Positions 16,402 to 25,583 of a stretch of 64,000 bases of DNA are shown one piece after another (the stretch's first letter is position 1; the number at the start of each line of letters is the position of its first letter). Source of the DNA: Morganella sibonii (GTDB lineage Bacteria > Pseudomonadota > Gammaproteobacteria > Enterobacterales > Enterobacteriaceae); NCBI RefSeq assembly GCF_040560245.1, contig NZ_JAKMWP010000001.1; one strand, given 5' to 3'. The notes beneath the pieces are model-generated. The model was not told the origin of the DNA and ran no database searches. It was given only the letters and a program-made list of their open reading frames with translations. Made by a program: the position numbers and the translations under genes.

Positions 16402-17364
16402 ATGGATGATGTTACCTTTAAGTACCTGACTGATCAGTATTTTTACAGTAAATCGCTGCGTCCCCGATCAGAAAAAAGTTACCTGAAAGTTGTCCGTACA
16501 TTCGGGAATTTTTCGGCTGTTTCACCTGCAGATGTGGATCACCATGTCGTGCTGGGCTGGCGTCATCTTGTTTTGCAGGAGCAGAAGCGGGCTCCGCGAA
16601 CCTGGAATAACAAAGTGGCTCATATGCGGGCTTTGTTTAATTTCGGTATCGCAAAAGGATTTTTACCTCACGATAAAAACCCGTTTTATTACACGCAAGT
16701 CCGGGTTGGTAAAAAGAGGAAAAAAATTCTGACGAAAAACCAGATGGAGGCGCTATACCGGCGGATTGAGCTGTATCTGGATCTGGAAAGGGTTCACGGT
16801 AATTCGTTACTTCACTGCCGTCGTCCGAATGCCATGCTTCCTGCCTGGTTCTGGAGCACGGTCATGAACGTGTTGCGTTATACCGCAATGCGATTGGGGC
16901 AATTGCTCTATATCCGCTGGTGTGATGTCAATCTGGAGGAACGTCTGATTAATCTGTGTTCTGAAGGTTCCAAGAATCATAATGACAGCCAGATACCGAT
17001 TGTTGATGCACTGTATCCGTCGCTGGAGTATCTGATGGTGCAGGCAGAGAAAGCTGGAATGGAACCGAAGCACCAGTTGTTTAATGTGGGCTGGTTTCAC
17101 CCCGGCCATAAACGTAAGTATCCGGAACTGATGGATGAGGCGCCGTTACGTTCATTCTTCCGGCGACTGTCCCGTGAGTGTAAATTCACCGTCACACCAC
17201 ACCGTTTTCGCCATACCGTCGCGACACATATGATGAAATCGCCGGAGCGCAATCTGTACGTGGTAAAGCGTCTGCTCGGCCATGTCAGCCTGGCATCGAC
17301 GATGGAATACATTGATGAAAATGTTGACGGTCTGCGTAACATACTGGAAACCGAGCTGATGTAG
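16402..17364 (+). CDS. Tyrosine recombinase (site-specific integrase)
   Basis: A 320-residue integrase. Residues 1-100 are a SAM-like core-binding domain (WNNKVAHMRALFNFG). The catalytic domain has TAMRLGQLLYIRW (Arg I), a Lys/beta region, PHRFRHTVATH (HxxR), LLGHVSLAST (His) and TMEYID (Tyr nucleophile); all are present. It ends 216 bases before the 3' end of tRNA-Phe, the usual integration site geometry for genomic islands, so it likely catalyses recombination into this tRNA gene. A bidirectional terminator separates the two. Confidence 0.9.
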   Translation: MDDVTFKYLTDQYFYSKSLRPRSEKSYLKVVRTFGNFSAVSPADVDHHVVLGWRHLVLQEQKRAPRTWNNKVAHMRALFNFGIAKGFLPHDKNPFYYTQVRVGKKRKKILTKNQMEALYRRIELYLDLERVHGNSLLHCRRPNAMLPAWFWSTVMNVLRYTAMRLGQLLYIRWCDVNLEERLINLCSEGSKNHNDSQIPIVDALYPSLEYLMVQAEKAGMEPKHQLFNVGWFHPGHKRKYPELMDEAPLRSFFRRLSRECKFTVTPHRFRHTVATHMMKSPERNLYVVKRLLGHVSLASTMEYIDENVDGLRNILETELM

Positions 17365-17432
17365 TGCTCAAAGGGGGAATTTACTGACTGAGTTTGACTT
17401 TGACGGAGAAGATCTGTAAAGATCGCACGCAT

Positions 17433-17468
17433 AAAAAAACAGACTTGCGCGAACAAGTCTGTTTTTTT
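17433..17468. terminator. Bidirectional terminator between int and tRNA-Phe
   Basis: A7-CAGACTTG and CAAGTCTG-T7 form a strong stem with A- and T-runs on both sides, terminating the integrase and the minus-strand tRNA transcript. Confidence 0.85.
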
Positions 17469-17579
17469 GAGAGCTTTTTCAAACACGGGTAACAATGTTA
17501 CGTTATGTTTTACTTTGTGCTCTTTTCCTAACCTGTCAGAATAACATCATGTTTAACTGACAAGCGGGTTCTGAATTAG

Positions 17580-17655
17580 TGGTGCCCGGACTCGGAATCG
17601 AACCAAGGACACGGGGATTTTCAATCCCCTGCTCTACCGACTGAGCTATCCGGGC
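17580..17655 (-). tRNA. tRNA-Phe (anticodon GAA)
   Basis: On the minus strand a 76-nt tRNA starts GCCCGGATAGCTCAG and ends TCCGGGCACCA. The acceptor stem, D-loop, anticodon loop (TTGAAAA, anticodon GAA), TTCGATT T-loop and encoded CCA are all present. In E. coli pheU sits next to yjdC, and the same order is kept here. Its 3' end faces the integrase and is the probable attB of the island. I found no second copy of its 3' end in the window. Confidence 0.97.
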
Positions 17656-17782
17656 AACGGGGCGCATTAAACCGTATTCCGTGGTTTGCGTCAATGCCTT
17701 TCTGTCAAAAAACCATAAAAAAAGTGTGAGTGTGCTCTTTTTATGCAGAATACGGGCGCAATTTATGCAAATGGTGAATAAA

Positions 17783-18355
17783 TCAGCTGAGTGCGCCGTT
17801 TTTGCGGCAGCGGGCGATAGTCAGCACGTCTTCTGCCAGCCGGCGGGCAGTATCAATATCACTGCTGCTGCGGGAAATCAGCAGCTTGCTCAGACATCCT
17901 TCCAGAATCAGCTCCAGCTGACGGGCCACCATATCACAATCATCAATATCCAGCTCTCTGAGCAGTTCTGTGGTGAATGCAAAGGCACTTTGTTTCTGCT
18001 GGCGGGATAACTGATGGATCGGGTGATCCGTATCAGGAAATGCGCTGCTGGCAGAAATAAACAGGCATCCCGGAAAACGGTTTTCCCGGACGCGTTCCGC
18101 GAGTGCGCTGTAACGGGCAAGCAGTTTGTCTTCGCAGGACAGGGATTCGTCCAGCAGAACACGTCGCTGCCAGATATCAATCTGATTGCCGTGGTGACGC
18201 AGGCAGTCGTAAAGCAGATCGTTACGGGTCGGCCAGAAAATCCGCAGACGTCCGGGATCAATATCCAGGTTATCGTTGAGGGTGGCTTCAGACATCAGAA
18301 GGCCGTGGTTTTCCAGCAGACTCAGTGCCTGATTGAGGACATCTTCACGTTGCAC
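17783..18355 (-). CDS. yjdC: TetR-family regulator YjdC
   Basis: A 190-residue protein matching E. coli YjdC along its length: QREDVL at the start, IDxWxRxxLLDE, KLLARYxAL, FPGCLFI, HPIHQL and a DTARRLAEDxL-ARCR end. The start is GTG 18355, since GTG-CAA-CGT aligns with the E. coli MQRED start and has an AGGGAG ribosome binding site; the frame stays open further upstream but is not conserved. The N-terminal helix-turn-helix is divergent from typical TetR. In E. coli dsbD and cutA separate yjdC from dcuA; here yjdC directly follows dcuA. Confidence 0.88.
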   Translation of the reverse strand: MQREDVLNQALSLLENHGLLMSEATLNDNLDIDPGRLRIFWPTRNDLLYDCLRHHGNQIDIWQRRVLLDESLSCEDKLLARYSALAERVRENRFPGCLFISASSAFPDTDHPIHQLSRQQKQSAFAFTTELLRELDIDDCDMVARQLELILEGCLSKLLISRSSSDIDTARRLAEDVLTIARCRKNGALS

Positions 18356-18434
18356 AGCAGGTTCTCCCTGATTGAGGCAATAGCGTTCAGAATAACGTGA
18401 GTGCGGATGAAAGGCGAGAGACGCAGGAAAATAA

Positions 18435-18456
18435 AATCCGCCCCGGAGGGCGGATT
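18435..18456 (-). terminator. dcuA terminator
   Basis: AATCCGC...GCGGATT stem with a TTTTATTTT run on the minus strand. A GGGCGGATTGGGC box is duplicated here (18447 and 18477), which may allow alternative pairing. Confidence 0.65.
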
Positions 18457-18500
18457 GGGCCGTTGACAAACCCGAAGGGCGGATTGGGCAGAGCAGGAAA

Positions 18501-19802
18501 TTACAGAACGATACTGCCGATCAGGAAGCCGAAGCAGACTGACAGTGCAACACCAATGGTACCCGGTATAAAGAACGGGTGGTTAAAGACCAGTTTACCG
18601 ATACGGGTGGTGCCGGTGTCATCCATCTGAACTGCCGCGACCAGCGTCGGGTAGGTCGGCAGGATAAACAGACCGGAAACCGCAGAGAAAGAGGCAATGG
18701 CGGTCAGTGGTGTGACACCCAGTGCCAGTGCCATCGGCATCAGTGCTTTGGCAGTGGCGGCCTGTGAATAGAGCAGGGCGGAACAGAAGAAGAAAATAAC
18801 CGCCAGCAGCCACGGATGCTGCGTGATTAAATCACCGGCAGTCAGTTTGATCCAGTCCAGGTTAGCCTGAACAAAGGTATCGCCCAGCCACGCCACACCC
18901 AGGATACAGATACAGGCGCTCATCCCGGCTTTGAAGGTACTGGAGTTCAGGATGATATCTGTCTCCACCTTACAAATCAGGGTGATAAGTGTCGCAACAC
19001 TCAGCATGATAATCAGGATAGCGTTAGTGGTTGTCATAATCGGTTCGGACAGCAGCCCGACGCTCTTACTGTTCACAACCGCAAAGACCACAACTGACAG
19101 GACGCCGAGCAGGAACAGAAGCACTGACAGTTTGGCAGCCGGTTTGATAGCGGCTTTTTCACTGCGGTTCAGTTCAACCACACCTTCGGCAAGGCGTTTT
19201 TTAAAGATTGGGTCATTGGCGAGTTTGTCATCAAACAGCCAGGAGACAATAAAGGACATCAGGATAATGGCGACAAAGGTGGATGGCAGGAGGATCATCA
19301 GCAGATGCAGATAGCTGACCCCCATCGGTTCCATCACCGAGGACATATATACGACCGCAGCTGAAATTGGTGACGCGGTGATCCCTATCTGCGCGGCCAC
19401 AACCGCTGTGGAAAGCGGACGTGAAGGTTTTATGCCCTGTTCTTTGGCAACTTCGGTGATCACCGGCAGGGTTGCCAGTGAAATATTGCCGGTACCGGCA
19501 AACAGTGTCAGAAAATAGGTAACGAGCGGGGCGAGGATGGTGATATAGCGCGGATTACGGCGCAGCAGTTTTTCAGTCTGCTGAACCAGATAATCCAGCC
19601 CGCCCGCAACCTGCATGGCAGAGATTGCAGCGATAACAGCCATAATAATGGAGATCACGTCGAACGGGATGCTGCCCGGTTTCACGCCGATGGCTGCCAG
19701 GGCAAGAACCCCCAGTCCGCCGGCAAAACCGATGCCTATCCCCCCGAGGCGCGCCCCAAGATAAATGGCCAGCAGTACGATAATAAACTCGATGGCTAGC
19801 AT
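18501..19802 (-). CDS. dcuA: Anaerobic C4-dicarboxylate transporter DcuA
   Basis: A 433-residue inner-membrane protein, the length of E. coli DcuA, with about 10-12 hydrophobic helices and the Dcu signatures AGTGNISLATLPVI, QIGITASPISAAVVY and LPTYPTLVAAVQMD. It exchanges aspartate, fumarate, malate and succinate; with aspA and frd it feeds fumarate respiration. It follows aspA on the same strand after 115 bases holding a terminator hairpin, so it is probably partly co-transcribed and partly expressed on its own. Confidence 0.96.
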   Translation of the reverse strand: MLAIEFIIVLLAIYLGARLGGIGIGFAGGLGVLALAAIGVKPGSIPFDVISIIMAVIAAISAMQVAGGLDYLVQQTEKLLRRNPRYITILAPLVTYFLTLFAGTGNISLATLPVITEVAKEQGIKPSRPLSTAVVAAQIGITASPISAAVVYMSSVMEPMGVSYLHLLMILLPSTFVAIILMSFIVSWLFDDKLANDPIFKKRLAEGVVELNRSEKAAIKPAAKLSVLLFLLGVLSVVVFAVVNSKSVGLLSEPIMTTTNAILIIMLSVATLITLICKVETDIILNSSTFKAGMSACICILGVAWLGDTFVQANLDWIKLTAGDLITQHPWLLAVIFFFCSALLYSQAATAKALMPMALALGVTPLTAIASFSAVSGLFILPTYPTLVAAVQMDDTGTTRIGKLVFNHPFFIPGTIGVALSVCFGFLIGSIVL

Positions 19803-19856
19803 AAGTGCTCCTGTAAAATCCCATAGAAAAATGTTAAATTTTTGTAGTAAGGTAAT

Positions 19857-19890
19857 AAAAAAGCACGTTACCTTGCGATGACGTGCTTTT
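19857..19890 (-). terminator. aspA terminator / attenuator
   Basis: AAAAGCACGT and ACGTGCTTTT form a 10-bp stem with an A/T tail just after aspA and 54 bases before dcuA. Read-through could supply dcuA. Confidence 0.8.
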
Positions 19891-19917
19891 ATGTTCTATG
19901 TATTTATTATTGTTATA

Positions 19918-21342
19918 TTAATCATCAAAACGTTTTGCTTTATAGGCCGGATTTTTTAAGTTTTCAATCGAGAAAATGTCATCCAGCTCAGCTTCAGTCA
20001 GCAGGCCGCGCTCCAGAACCACTTCGCGTACACTCTTGCCGGTTTCCGCACAAATCTTACCGACGATATCCCCGTTATGGTGGCCGATGAACGGGTTCAG
20101 ATACGTTACGATACCGATAGAGTTGAACACATACGCTTCACAGATTTCTTTGTTGGCAGTAATGCCGGAAACGCATTTTTCACCCAGGTTACGGCAGGCG
20201 TTGCTCAGCAGGGAGATAGACTCAAACATAGCCTGGCCGATGGCCGGTTCCATGACGTTCAGCTGTAACTGACCCGCTTCAGCCGCCATGGTAACACACA
20301 CATCGTTACCGATAACTTTGAAACATGCCTGGTTAACCACTTCAGGAATTACCGGGTTCACTTTAGCCGGCATAATAGAAGAACCTGCCTGCATTTCCGG
20401 CAGATTGATCTCTTTCAGACCCGCACGCGGACCGGAAGAGAGCAGACGCAGGTCATTACAGATTTTGGAGAGTTTCATCGCCAGACGTTTCAGCGCACTG
20501 TGCAGCATCACGTAAGCGCCGCAGTCAGAGGTTGCTTCGATCAGATCTTCTGCCGGGACACATGGCAGACCGGTGACTTCCGCCAGTTTTTCCACTGCCA
20601 GCTTCTGGTAACCCGGCGCGGTGTTCAGCCCGGTACCAATCGCGGTGGCACCCAGGTTCACTTCCAGCACCAGTTGTGCAGAGTGGTGCAGGTTTTTAAC
20701 CTCTTCTTTCATCAGGATGGCAAAGGCGTGGAATTCCTGGCCTAATGTCATCGGAACGGCATCCTGTAACTGGGTACGGCCCATTTTCAGAATGTCTTTG
20801 AATTCATTTGCTTTGGTATCAAATACACCTTTCAGATACTCAACTGATTTAATCAGCTGGGTAATTGAATTATAAACGGCGATACGGAAGCCGGTCGGAT
20901 AGGCATCGTTGGTGGACTGGGCTTTGTTCAGGTGATCATTCGGGTTGAGGAATTCATACTCCCCTTTTTTGTGGCCCATCAGTTCCAGGCCGATATTTGC
21001 CAGCACTTCGTTTGTATTCATGTTCAGTGACGTACCGGCACCACCCTGGAAAACATCCACAGGGAACTGATCCATACATTTACCGTGGATCAGGACTTCA
21101 TCGCAGGCTTTGATAATGGTATCCGCAATCGCACGCGGAATAGTGTGCAGTTCTTTATTCGCCATGGCAGCGGCTTTTTTCACCATCACCATGCCACGGA
21201 TAAATTCCGGGACATCATTGATTGTACGGTCGCTGATATAGAAATTTTCGATAGCCCGCAGTGTATGGACACCATAGTACACGTCGTCCGGTACTTCACG
21301 TTTACCCAGCAGGTCTTCTTCGATACGAAAATTATTTGACAT
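19918..21342 (-). CDS. aspA: Aspartate ammonia-lyase
   Basis: A 474-residue aspartase that deaminates L-aspartate to fumarate and ammonia in the cytoplasm. Near identity to E. coli AspA is seen over MSNNxRIEEDLLG, GGAGTSxNMNTNEV, STNDAYPTGFR, GRTQLQDAVPMTLGQEF and the superfamily loop GSSIMPAKVNP. I start at ATG 21342, which aligns with the E. coli N-terminus; the longer frame to 21393 adds 17 unconserved residues. Fumarate produced here can be respired by frdABCD or exchanged by DcuA. Catabolite control through the CRP-like site at 21531 is likely. Confidence 0.97.
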   Translation of the reverse strand: MSNNFRIEEDLLGKREVPDDVYYGVHTLRAIENFYISDRTINDVPEFIRGMVMVKKAAAMANKELHTIPRAIADTIIKACDEVLIHGKCMDQFPVDVFQGGAGTSLNMNTNEVLANIGLELMGHKKGEYEFLNPNDHLNKAQSTNDAYPTGFRIAVYNSITQLIKSVEYLKGVFDTKANEFKDILKMGRTQLQDAVPMTLGQEFHAFAILMKEEVKNLHHSAQLVLEVNLGATAIGTGLNTAPGYQKLAVEKLAEVTGLPCVPAEDLIEATSDCGAYVMLHSALKRLAMKLSKICNDLRLLSSGPRAGLKEINLPEMQAGSSIMPAKVNPVIPEVVNQACFKVIGNDVCVTMAAEAGQLQLNVMEPAIGQAMFESISLLSNACRNLGEKCVSGITANKEICEAYVFNSIGIVTYLNPFIGHHNGDIVGKICAETGKSVREVVLERGLLTEAELDDIFSIENLKNPAYKAKRFDD

Positions 21343-21720
21343 GAGAACCTTCTTTGATTGAATGGTTGTCTTACTTAATAGTAAAGACAGCAATTATATT
21401 ATTTTGTCCGATATTAATAGTGAGTATCACTTGGTTTATTGCATTCTTAGTGATGATATTCTGAATTTGCGTTGAATCCTTTTAGCCAGATCACTTATTA
21501 ACTGAAATGTTTGCACTATTATCACTCTTATGTGCGATAAATCACAAATATCCTGTGCGATTCCGTTACGTGCAGCGCTTGAAAACGTCTGAAATGGCCC
21601 CATCATTATGTACATCTATGACTAAAAATCGAATTTACAGCGCGTCTCTTAGAAGTAGTTCACAAAGGCTGACAAAGGGGCGGTTTTTTACATCACAGTG
21701 CACCACATAAGGAAGACGTC
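21343..21720. other. Divergent control region aspA/fxsA
   Basis: The 378-base gap between divergent aspA and fxsA holds no gene. It contains the CRP-like site at 21531-21546 and AT-rich promoter sequence on both sides. Confidence 0.6.
21531..21546. promoter_or_regulatory. CRP-like binding site
   Basis: TGTGCGATAAATCACA matches TGTGA-N6-TCACA at 9 of 10 positions. It lies about 190 bases upstream of aspA, a gene under CRP control in E. coli. Confidence 0.65.
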
Positions 21721-22227
21721 ATGCGTTGGTTACCCCTTATCCTCATTTGTCTGCTGATCTATATTGAGGCGGTCATTTTTGTTCACGTGGCATCTGCTAT
21801 CGGTGTGTTTATGACACTGGTGCTGGTGGTGCTGACATCTTGCCTGGGCGTGTCCCTGGTGCGTAATCAGGGAATGCGTAATCTGAGCCTGATTCAGCAG
21901 AAAATTCAGGCAGGTGAAAGCCCTGCGGCAGAGATGATCAAAAGTGTTTCTCTGGTGCTGGCCGGGATACTGTTGGTTCTGCCGGGCTTTTTCACCGATT
22001 TCTTAGGGCTGCTGCTGTTGCTGCCGCCGGTACAGAAACTGCTGGTGTCCCGCGTACTGCCGTTTATCCGTGTGTATCAGCCGCGGACAAACCCGTTCGC
22101 CGGTACCTCTGCAAATCAGGGAAATGTTTACGAAGGGGAATTTGAGCGCCGCGGAGAGACTCCGTCGCAGCGGCTTAATCAGTCACCTGTATCGCACAAT
22201 GATGATAACCCGCAGGATAAACCCTGA
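21721..22227 (+). CDS. fxsA: FxsA membrane protein
   Basis: A 168-residue inner-membrane protein. N-terminal helices (residues 1-20 and 26-45) with WLPLILICLLIYIEA, the FxsA core GVSLVRNQG, and a further helical pair LVLAGILLVLPGFFTDFLGLLLLLPP, then a hydrophilic Gln/Asn/Pro-rich tail. In E. coli FxsA lies directly upstream of the groE operon and its overproduction relieves phage T7 exclusion by F. The same neighbourhood is present here. Confidence 0.93.
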   Translation: MRWLPLILICLLIYIEAVIFVHVASAIGVFMTLVLVVLTSCLGVSLVRNQGMRNLSLIQQKIQAGESPAAEMIKSVSLVLAGILLVLPGFFTDFLGLLLLLPPVQKLLVSRVLPFIRVYQPRTNPFAGTSANQGNVYEGEFERRGETPSQRLNQSPVSHNDDNPQDKP

Positions 22228-22284
22228 TATCTGAACAGTTTGGACAGAGACCGTGAAATTTCGTATTTTTTTCATCTCTGCCCC

Positions 22285-22313
22285 CTTGAACTTGTCCGGA
22301 ACTGACCCCATCT
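22285..22313 (+). promoter_or_regulatory. Sigma-32 heat-shock promoter of groESL
   Basis: CTTGAA (-35) and CCCCATCT (-10) are separated by 15 bases, close to the E. coli groE promoter. The groES start lies 86 bases downstream. Confidence 0.9.
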
Positions 22314-22398
22314 GCTCAAACATGGCAATGGTATTAGTATCCGGCCTGAACCTTTAATCCACGTTATTTGATACGGATTTTTTACAGGAGATCTATCA

Positions 22399-22692
22399 AT
22401 GAAAATTCGTCCTTTGCACGACCGTGTTATTGTTAAGCGTAAAGAAGTTGAAGCGAAATCAGCGGGCGGGATCGTCCTGACCGGTACAGCGGCAGGTAAA
22501 TCGACCCGTGGTGAAGTGCTGGCAGTAGGCAACGGTCGCATCCTGGAAAACGGCGAAATGAAACCACTTGACGTCAAAGTCGGTGATATCGTGATTTTCA
22601 ATGATGGTTACGGCGTAAAAGCTGAAAAAATTGATAATGAAGAAGTGCTGATTATGTCTGAAAGCGACATCCTGGCGATTGTCGAAGCATAA
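22399..22692 (+). CDS. groES: Co-chaperonin GroES
   Basis: A 97-residue co-chaperonin, full length. MKIRPLHDRVIVKRKE, the mobile loop SAGGIVLTGTAAGKS, roof hairpin and the C-terminal MSESDILAIVEA are all canonical. It caps GroEL so that substrate proteins fold in the closed chamber. GGAG ribosome binding site, sigma-32 promoter upstream, groEL 64 bases downstream. Codon use is that of a highly expressed gene. Confidence 0.99.
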   Translation: MKIRPLHDRVIVKRKEVEAKSAGGIVLTGTAAGKSTRGEVLAVGNGRILENGEMKPLDVKVGDIVIFNDGYGVKAEKIDNEEVLIMSESDILAIVEA

Positions 22693-22756
22693 TTACACCG
22701 TACTGGTTGTACTCAGATCTTCTTAAACCATAAAAGCATTCGAAGGAATAGAAATA

Positions 22757-24403
22757 ATGGCAGCTAAAGACGTAAAATTCGGTAACGACGCCCGTGTTAA
22801 AATGCTCCGTGGTGTCAATGTTCTGGCAGACGCAGTAAAAGTTACTTTAGGTCCGAAAGGCCGTAACGTTGTGTTAGACAAATCATTCGGCGCACCGGTT
22901 ATCACTAAAGATGGTGTGTCTGTTGCACGTGAAATCGAGCTGGACGACAAGTTCGAGAACATGGGTGCGCAGATGGTGAAAGAAGTTGCCTCTAAAGCGA
23001 ACGACGCTGCGGGTGACGGTACCACTACTGCAACCGTACTGGCACAGTCTATCATCACTGAAGGCCTGAAAGCCGTTGCAGCGGGTATGAACCCGATGGA
23101 TCTGAAACGCGGTATCGATAAAGCCGTTGTTGCAGCCGTTGAAGAACTGAAAAAACTGTCTGCTCCGTGCTCTGATACCACTGCTATCGCGCAGGTAGGT
23201 ACTATCTCTGCAAACTCCGATGAAACCGTCGGTAAACTGATTGCGGAAGCGATGGATAAAGTCGGCAAAGAAGGCGTTATCACTGTTGAAGAAGGTACCG
23301 GCCTGGAAGACGAACTGGATGTTGTTGAAGGTATGCAGTTCGACCGCGGTTACCTCTCCCCGTATTTCATCAACAAACCGGAAACCGGTTCTGTTGAATT
23401 AGAAAACCCGTACATCCTGCTGGTCGACAAAAAAATCTCCAACATCCGTGAACTGCTGCCGGTTCTGGAAGGCGTTGCAAAAGCAAGCAAACCTCTGATG
23501 ATCATCGCAGAAGATGTTGAAGGTGAAGCGCTGGCAACACTGGTGGTTAACACCATGCGCGGTATCGTGAAAGTGGCTGCGGTGAAAGCACCGGGCTTCG
23601 GCGACCGTCGTAAAGCGATGCTGCAGGATATCGCTACCCTGACCAACGGTACTGTTATCTCTGAAGAGATCGGTATGGAGCTGGAAAAAGCGACTCTGGA
23701 AGACCTGGGTCAGGCAAAACGTATCGTTATCAACAAAGATACCACCACTATCATTGATGGTGTGGGTGACGAAGAAACTATCGCAGCACGCGTTGGTCAG
23801 ATCCGTCAGCAGATCGAAGATTCAACCTCAGATTACGACCGTGAAAAACTGCAGGAGCGCGTAGCGAAACTGGCAGGCGGTGTTGCTGTCATTAAAGTCG
23901 GTGCGGCAACTGAAGTTGAAATGAAAGAAAAACGTGCCCGTGTTGACGATGCTCTGCATGCAACCCGCGCAGCGGTTGAAGAAGGTGTTGTTGCCGGTGG
24001 CGGTACTGCATTAGTCCGCGTTGCGGCTGCCCTGACTGCCCTGACCGGTGATAACGAAGATCAGAACGTAGGTATCCGTGTTGCGCTGCGCGCAATGGAA
24101 GCACCTATGCGTCAGATCGTTGAAAACGCCGGTGAAGAGCCATCTGTTGTTGTTAACACCGTGAAAGGCGGTAAAGGCAACTACGGTTACAACGCAGCAA
24201 CTGAAGAATACGGCGATATGATCGCAATGGGTATCCTGGATCCGACTAAAGTCACCCGTTCTGCTCTGCAGTTCGCCGGTTCTATCGCGGGTCTGATGAT
24301 CACCACTGAAGCGATGATCACCGATCTGCCTAAAGACGACAAAATGGATTTAGGTGCAGCCGGTGGTATGGGCGGCATGGGCGGTATGGGCGGCATGATG
24401 TAA
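22757..24403 (+). CDS. groEL: Chaperonin GroEL
   Basis: A 548-residue chaperonin subunit, the usual length. Visible are GPKGRNVVLDKSFGAP (ATP site), GDGTTTATVLAQ with catalytic Asp, the apical substrate-binding region, and the C-terminal GGM repeats that line the cavity floor. Forms the double heptamer that folds proteins with GroES. Second gene of the operon, ended by a strong terminator. Residues around 430-480 appear normal and no break is seen. Confidence 0.99.
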   Translation: MAAKDVKFGNDARVKMLRGVNVLADAVKVTLGPKGRNVVLDKSFGAPVITKDGVSVAREIELDDKFENMGAQMVKEVASKANDAAGDGTTTATVLAQSIITEGLKAVAAGMNPMDLKRGIDKAVVAAVEELKKLSAPCSDTTAIAQVGTISANSDETVGKLIAEAMDKVGKEGVITVEEGTGLEDELDVVEGMQFDRGYLSPYFINKPETGSVELENPYILLVDKKISNIRELLPVLEGVAKASKPLMIIAEDVEGEALATLVVNTMRGIVKVAAVKAPGFGDRRKAMLQDIATLTNGTVISEEIGMELEKATLEDLGQAKRIVINKDTTTIIDGVGDEETIAARVGQIRQQIEDSTSDYDREKLQERVAKLAGGVAVIKVGAATEVEMKEKRARVDDALHATRAAVEEGVVAGGGTALVRVAAALTALTGDNEDQNVGIRVALRAMEAPMRQIVENAGEEPSVVVNTVKGGKGNYGYNAATEEYGDMIAMGILDPTKVTRSALQFAGSIAGLMITTEAMITDLPKDDKMDLGAAGGMGGMGGMGGMM

Positions 24404-24432
24404 TCATGTAGTCTGACTGCAATTGTTTGCTG

Positions 24433-24470
24433 AAAAAGCCTGTAACCTTAAGTGGTTACAGGCTTTTTTT
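24433..24470 (+). terminator. groESL terminator
   Basis: AAAAAGCCTGTAACC/GGTTACAGGCTTTTT is a 15-bp stem with a 6-base loop and a T7 tail. Confidence 0.92.
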
Positions 24471-24568
24471 GTATGTTAATGAAGGATGTGATTCATAATA
24501 TCCACTGTTTATCATTATTATGAGGTATTATCGGAAGATATTGCCGCTGAAACGGGGGAGTACCGGAT

Positions 24569-25309
24569 ATGCTGGATTTTCTGAAGAATTACGATAACTT
24601 AACCGTCAGTGAGAAGAAGGTATTAAAATATCTTACCGAAAATATTGCTGATATCCCCTGGCTGAATATTAATGAATTAGTCGCCAAAACGTTTGTGTCC
24701 AAAACGGTGATTATCAATTTATCTCAGAAGTTAGGTTTCAGCGGGTTTAAAGAACTTAAATTTCAGATTAACAATCATATCCTCTCACAAAATAAAGCAG
24801 AGAAAAAAGCACCTGCGTCCTATAAAAAACAGCTCGAAAATAATATTCATAAGACTTTTACGCTGATTAATGAAGATCAAATCCGGGATTGTGCAAAAAC
24901 ATTACACGGTTCGCGGAATATTTTCCTGGTAGCCCGGGGAACCAGCAAGGCGGTCGGCTATTATCTGGAGCATTTGTTATTCTCGCTCGGGCTGCACTGC
25001 TTTTTTATTAATGATTATAACCTTTCTGATTCTTTTACCCGGCTTGTCAGCAAAGACGATACGGTGATTTTTATTTCACTCTCCGGCGGAACCAAAAAGA
25101 TTATCGAAACCGCTAAAATCGTTCAGCTGAAAGATGCCCATATCATCAGTATGACTGCCTTCCATACCAATGAACTGACCTCATACGCGAATAATACGCT
25201 GTTTTGCTTCTCTGACAGTTATGACACCAAACGGGATGACTCAAAGTCCAGAACGGGATTTTTTATTCTGGTGGATCTATTAATTAATGAACTGGAAAGT
25301 TTGTTGTAA
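24569..25309 (+). CDS. MurR/RpiR-family transcriptional regulator
   Basis: A 246-residue regulator: an N-terminal HTH_6 domain (LTVSEKKVLKYL to FVSKTVIINLSQKLGFSGFKELK) and a C-terminal SIS sugar-phosphate-binding domain (NIFLVARGTSKAVGYYLEHLL; VIFISLSGGTKKIIETA). Such proteins sense phosphosugars made by the transport system they control. It lies 274 bases upstream of a PTS permease and a lyase on the same strand, so it most likely controls that operon through the inverted repeat at 25419-25443. Confidence 0.85.
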   Translation: MLDFLKNYDNLTVSEKKVLKYLTENIADIPWLNINELVAKTFVSKTVIINLSQKLGFSGFKELKFQINNHILSQNKAEKKAPASYKKQLENNIHKTFTLINEDQIRDCAKTLHGSRNIFLVARGTSKAVGYYLEHLLFSLGLHCFFINDYNLSDSFTRLVSKDDTVIFISLSGGTKKIIETAKIVQLKDAHIISMTAFHTNELTSYANNTLFCFSDSYDTKRDDSKSRTGFFILVDLLINELESLL

Positions 25310-25418
25310 ATAAATGAACTCATTATTTAGCTTAAGTTGAATTGAATGCTTTTTGTTCAATAATTCCTGCTGTTTTTAAAATAATTATCTGTCTGAATAA
25401 TCACGCCTGTATTTACAT

Positions 25419-25443
25419 AAAAATCACTATTACTATGATTTTT
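25419..25443. promoter_or_regulatory. Candidate RpiR-type operator
   Basis: AAAAATCA and TGATTTTT are perfect 8-bp inverted repeats 9 bases apart, between the regulator gene and the PTS gene. RpiR-family sites are often AT-rich inverted repeats of this span. Confidence 0.5.
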
Positions 25444-25583
25444 AAATGATTATCGCCTTAAAGTGACCCGGGTCATAATTTAAGACCTGAGATAATATTT
25501 AAAACCGTACCATCATTCCATTTAAAAAACGCAATGCTAGTATTCCGGATAATGTCAATATTCTTGGTTGCAGGGAAAAAAAT

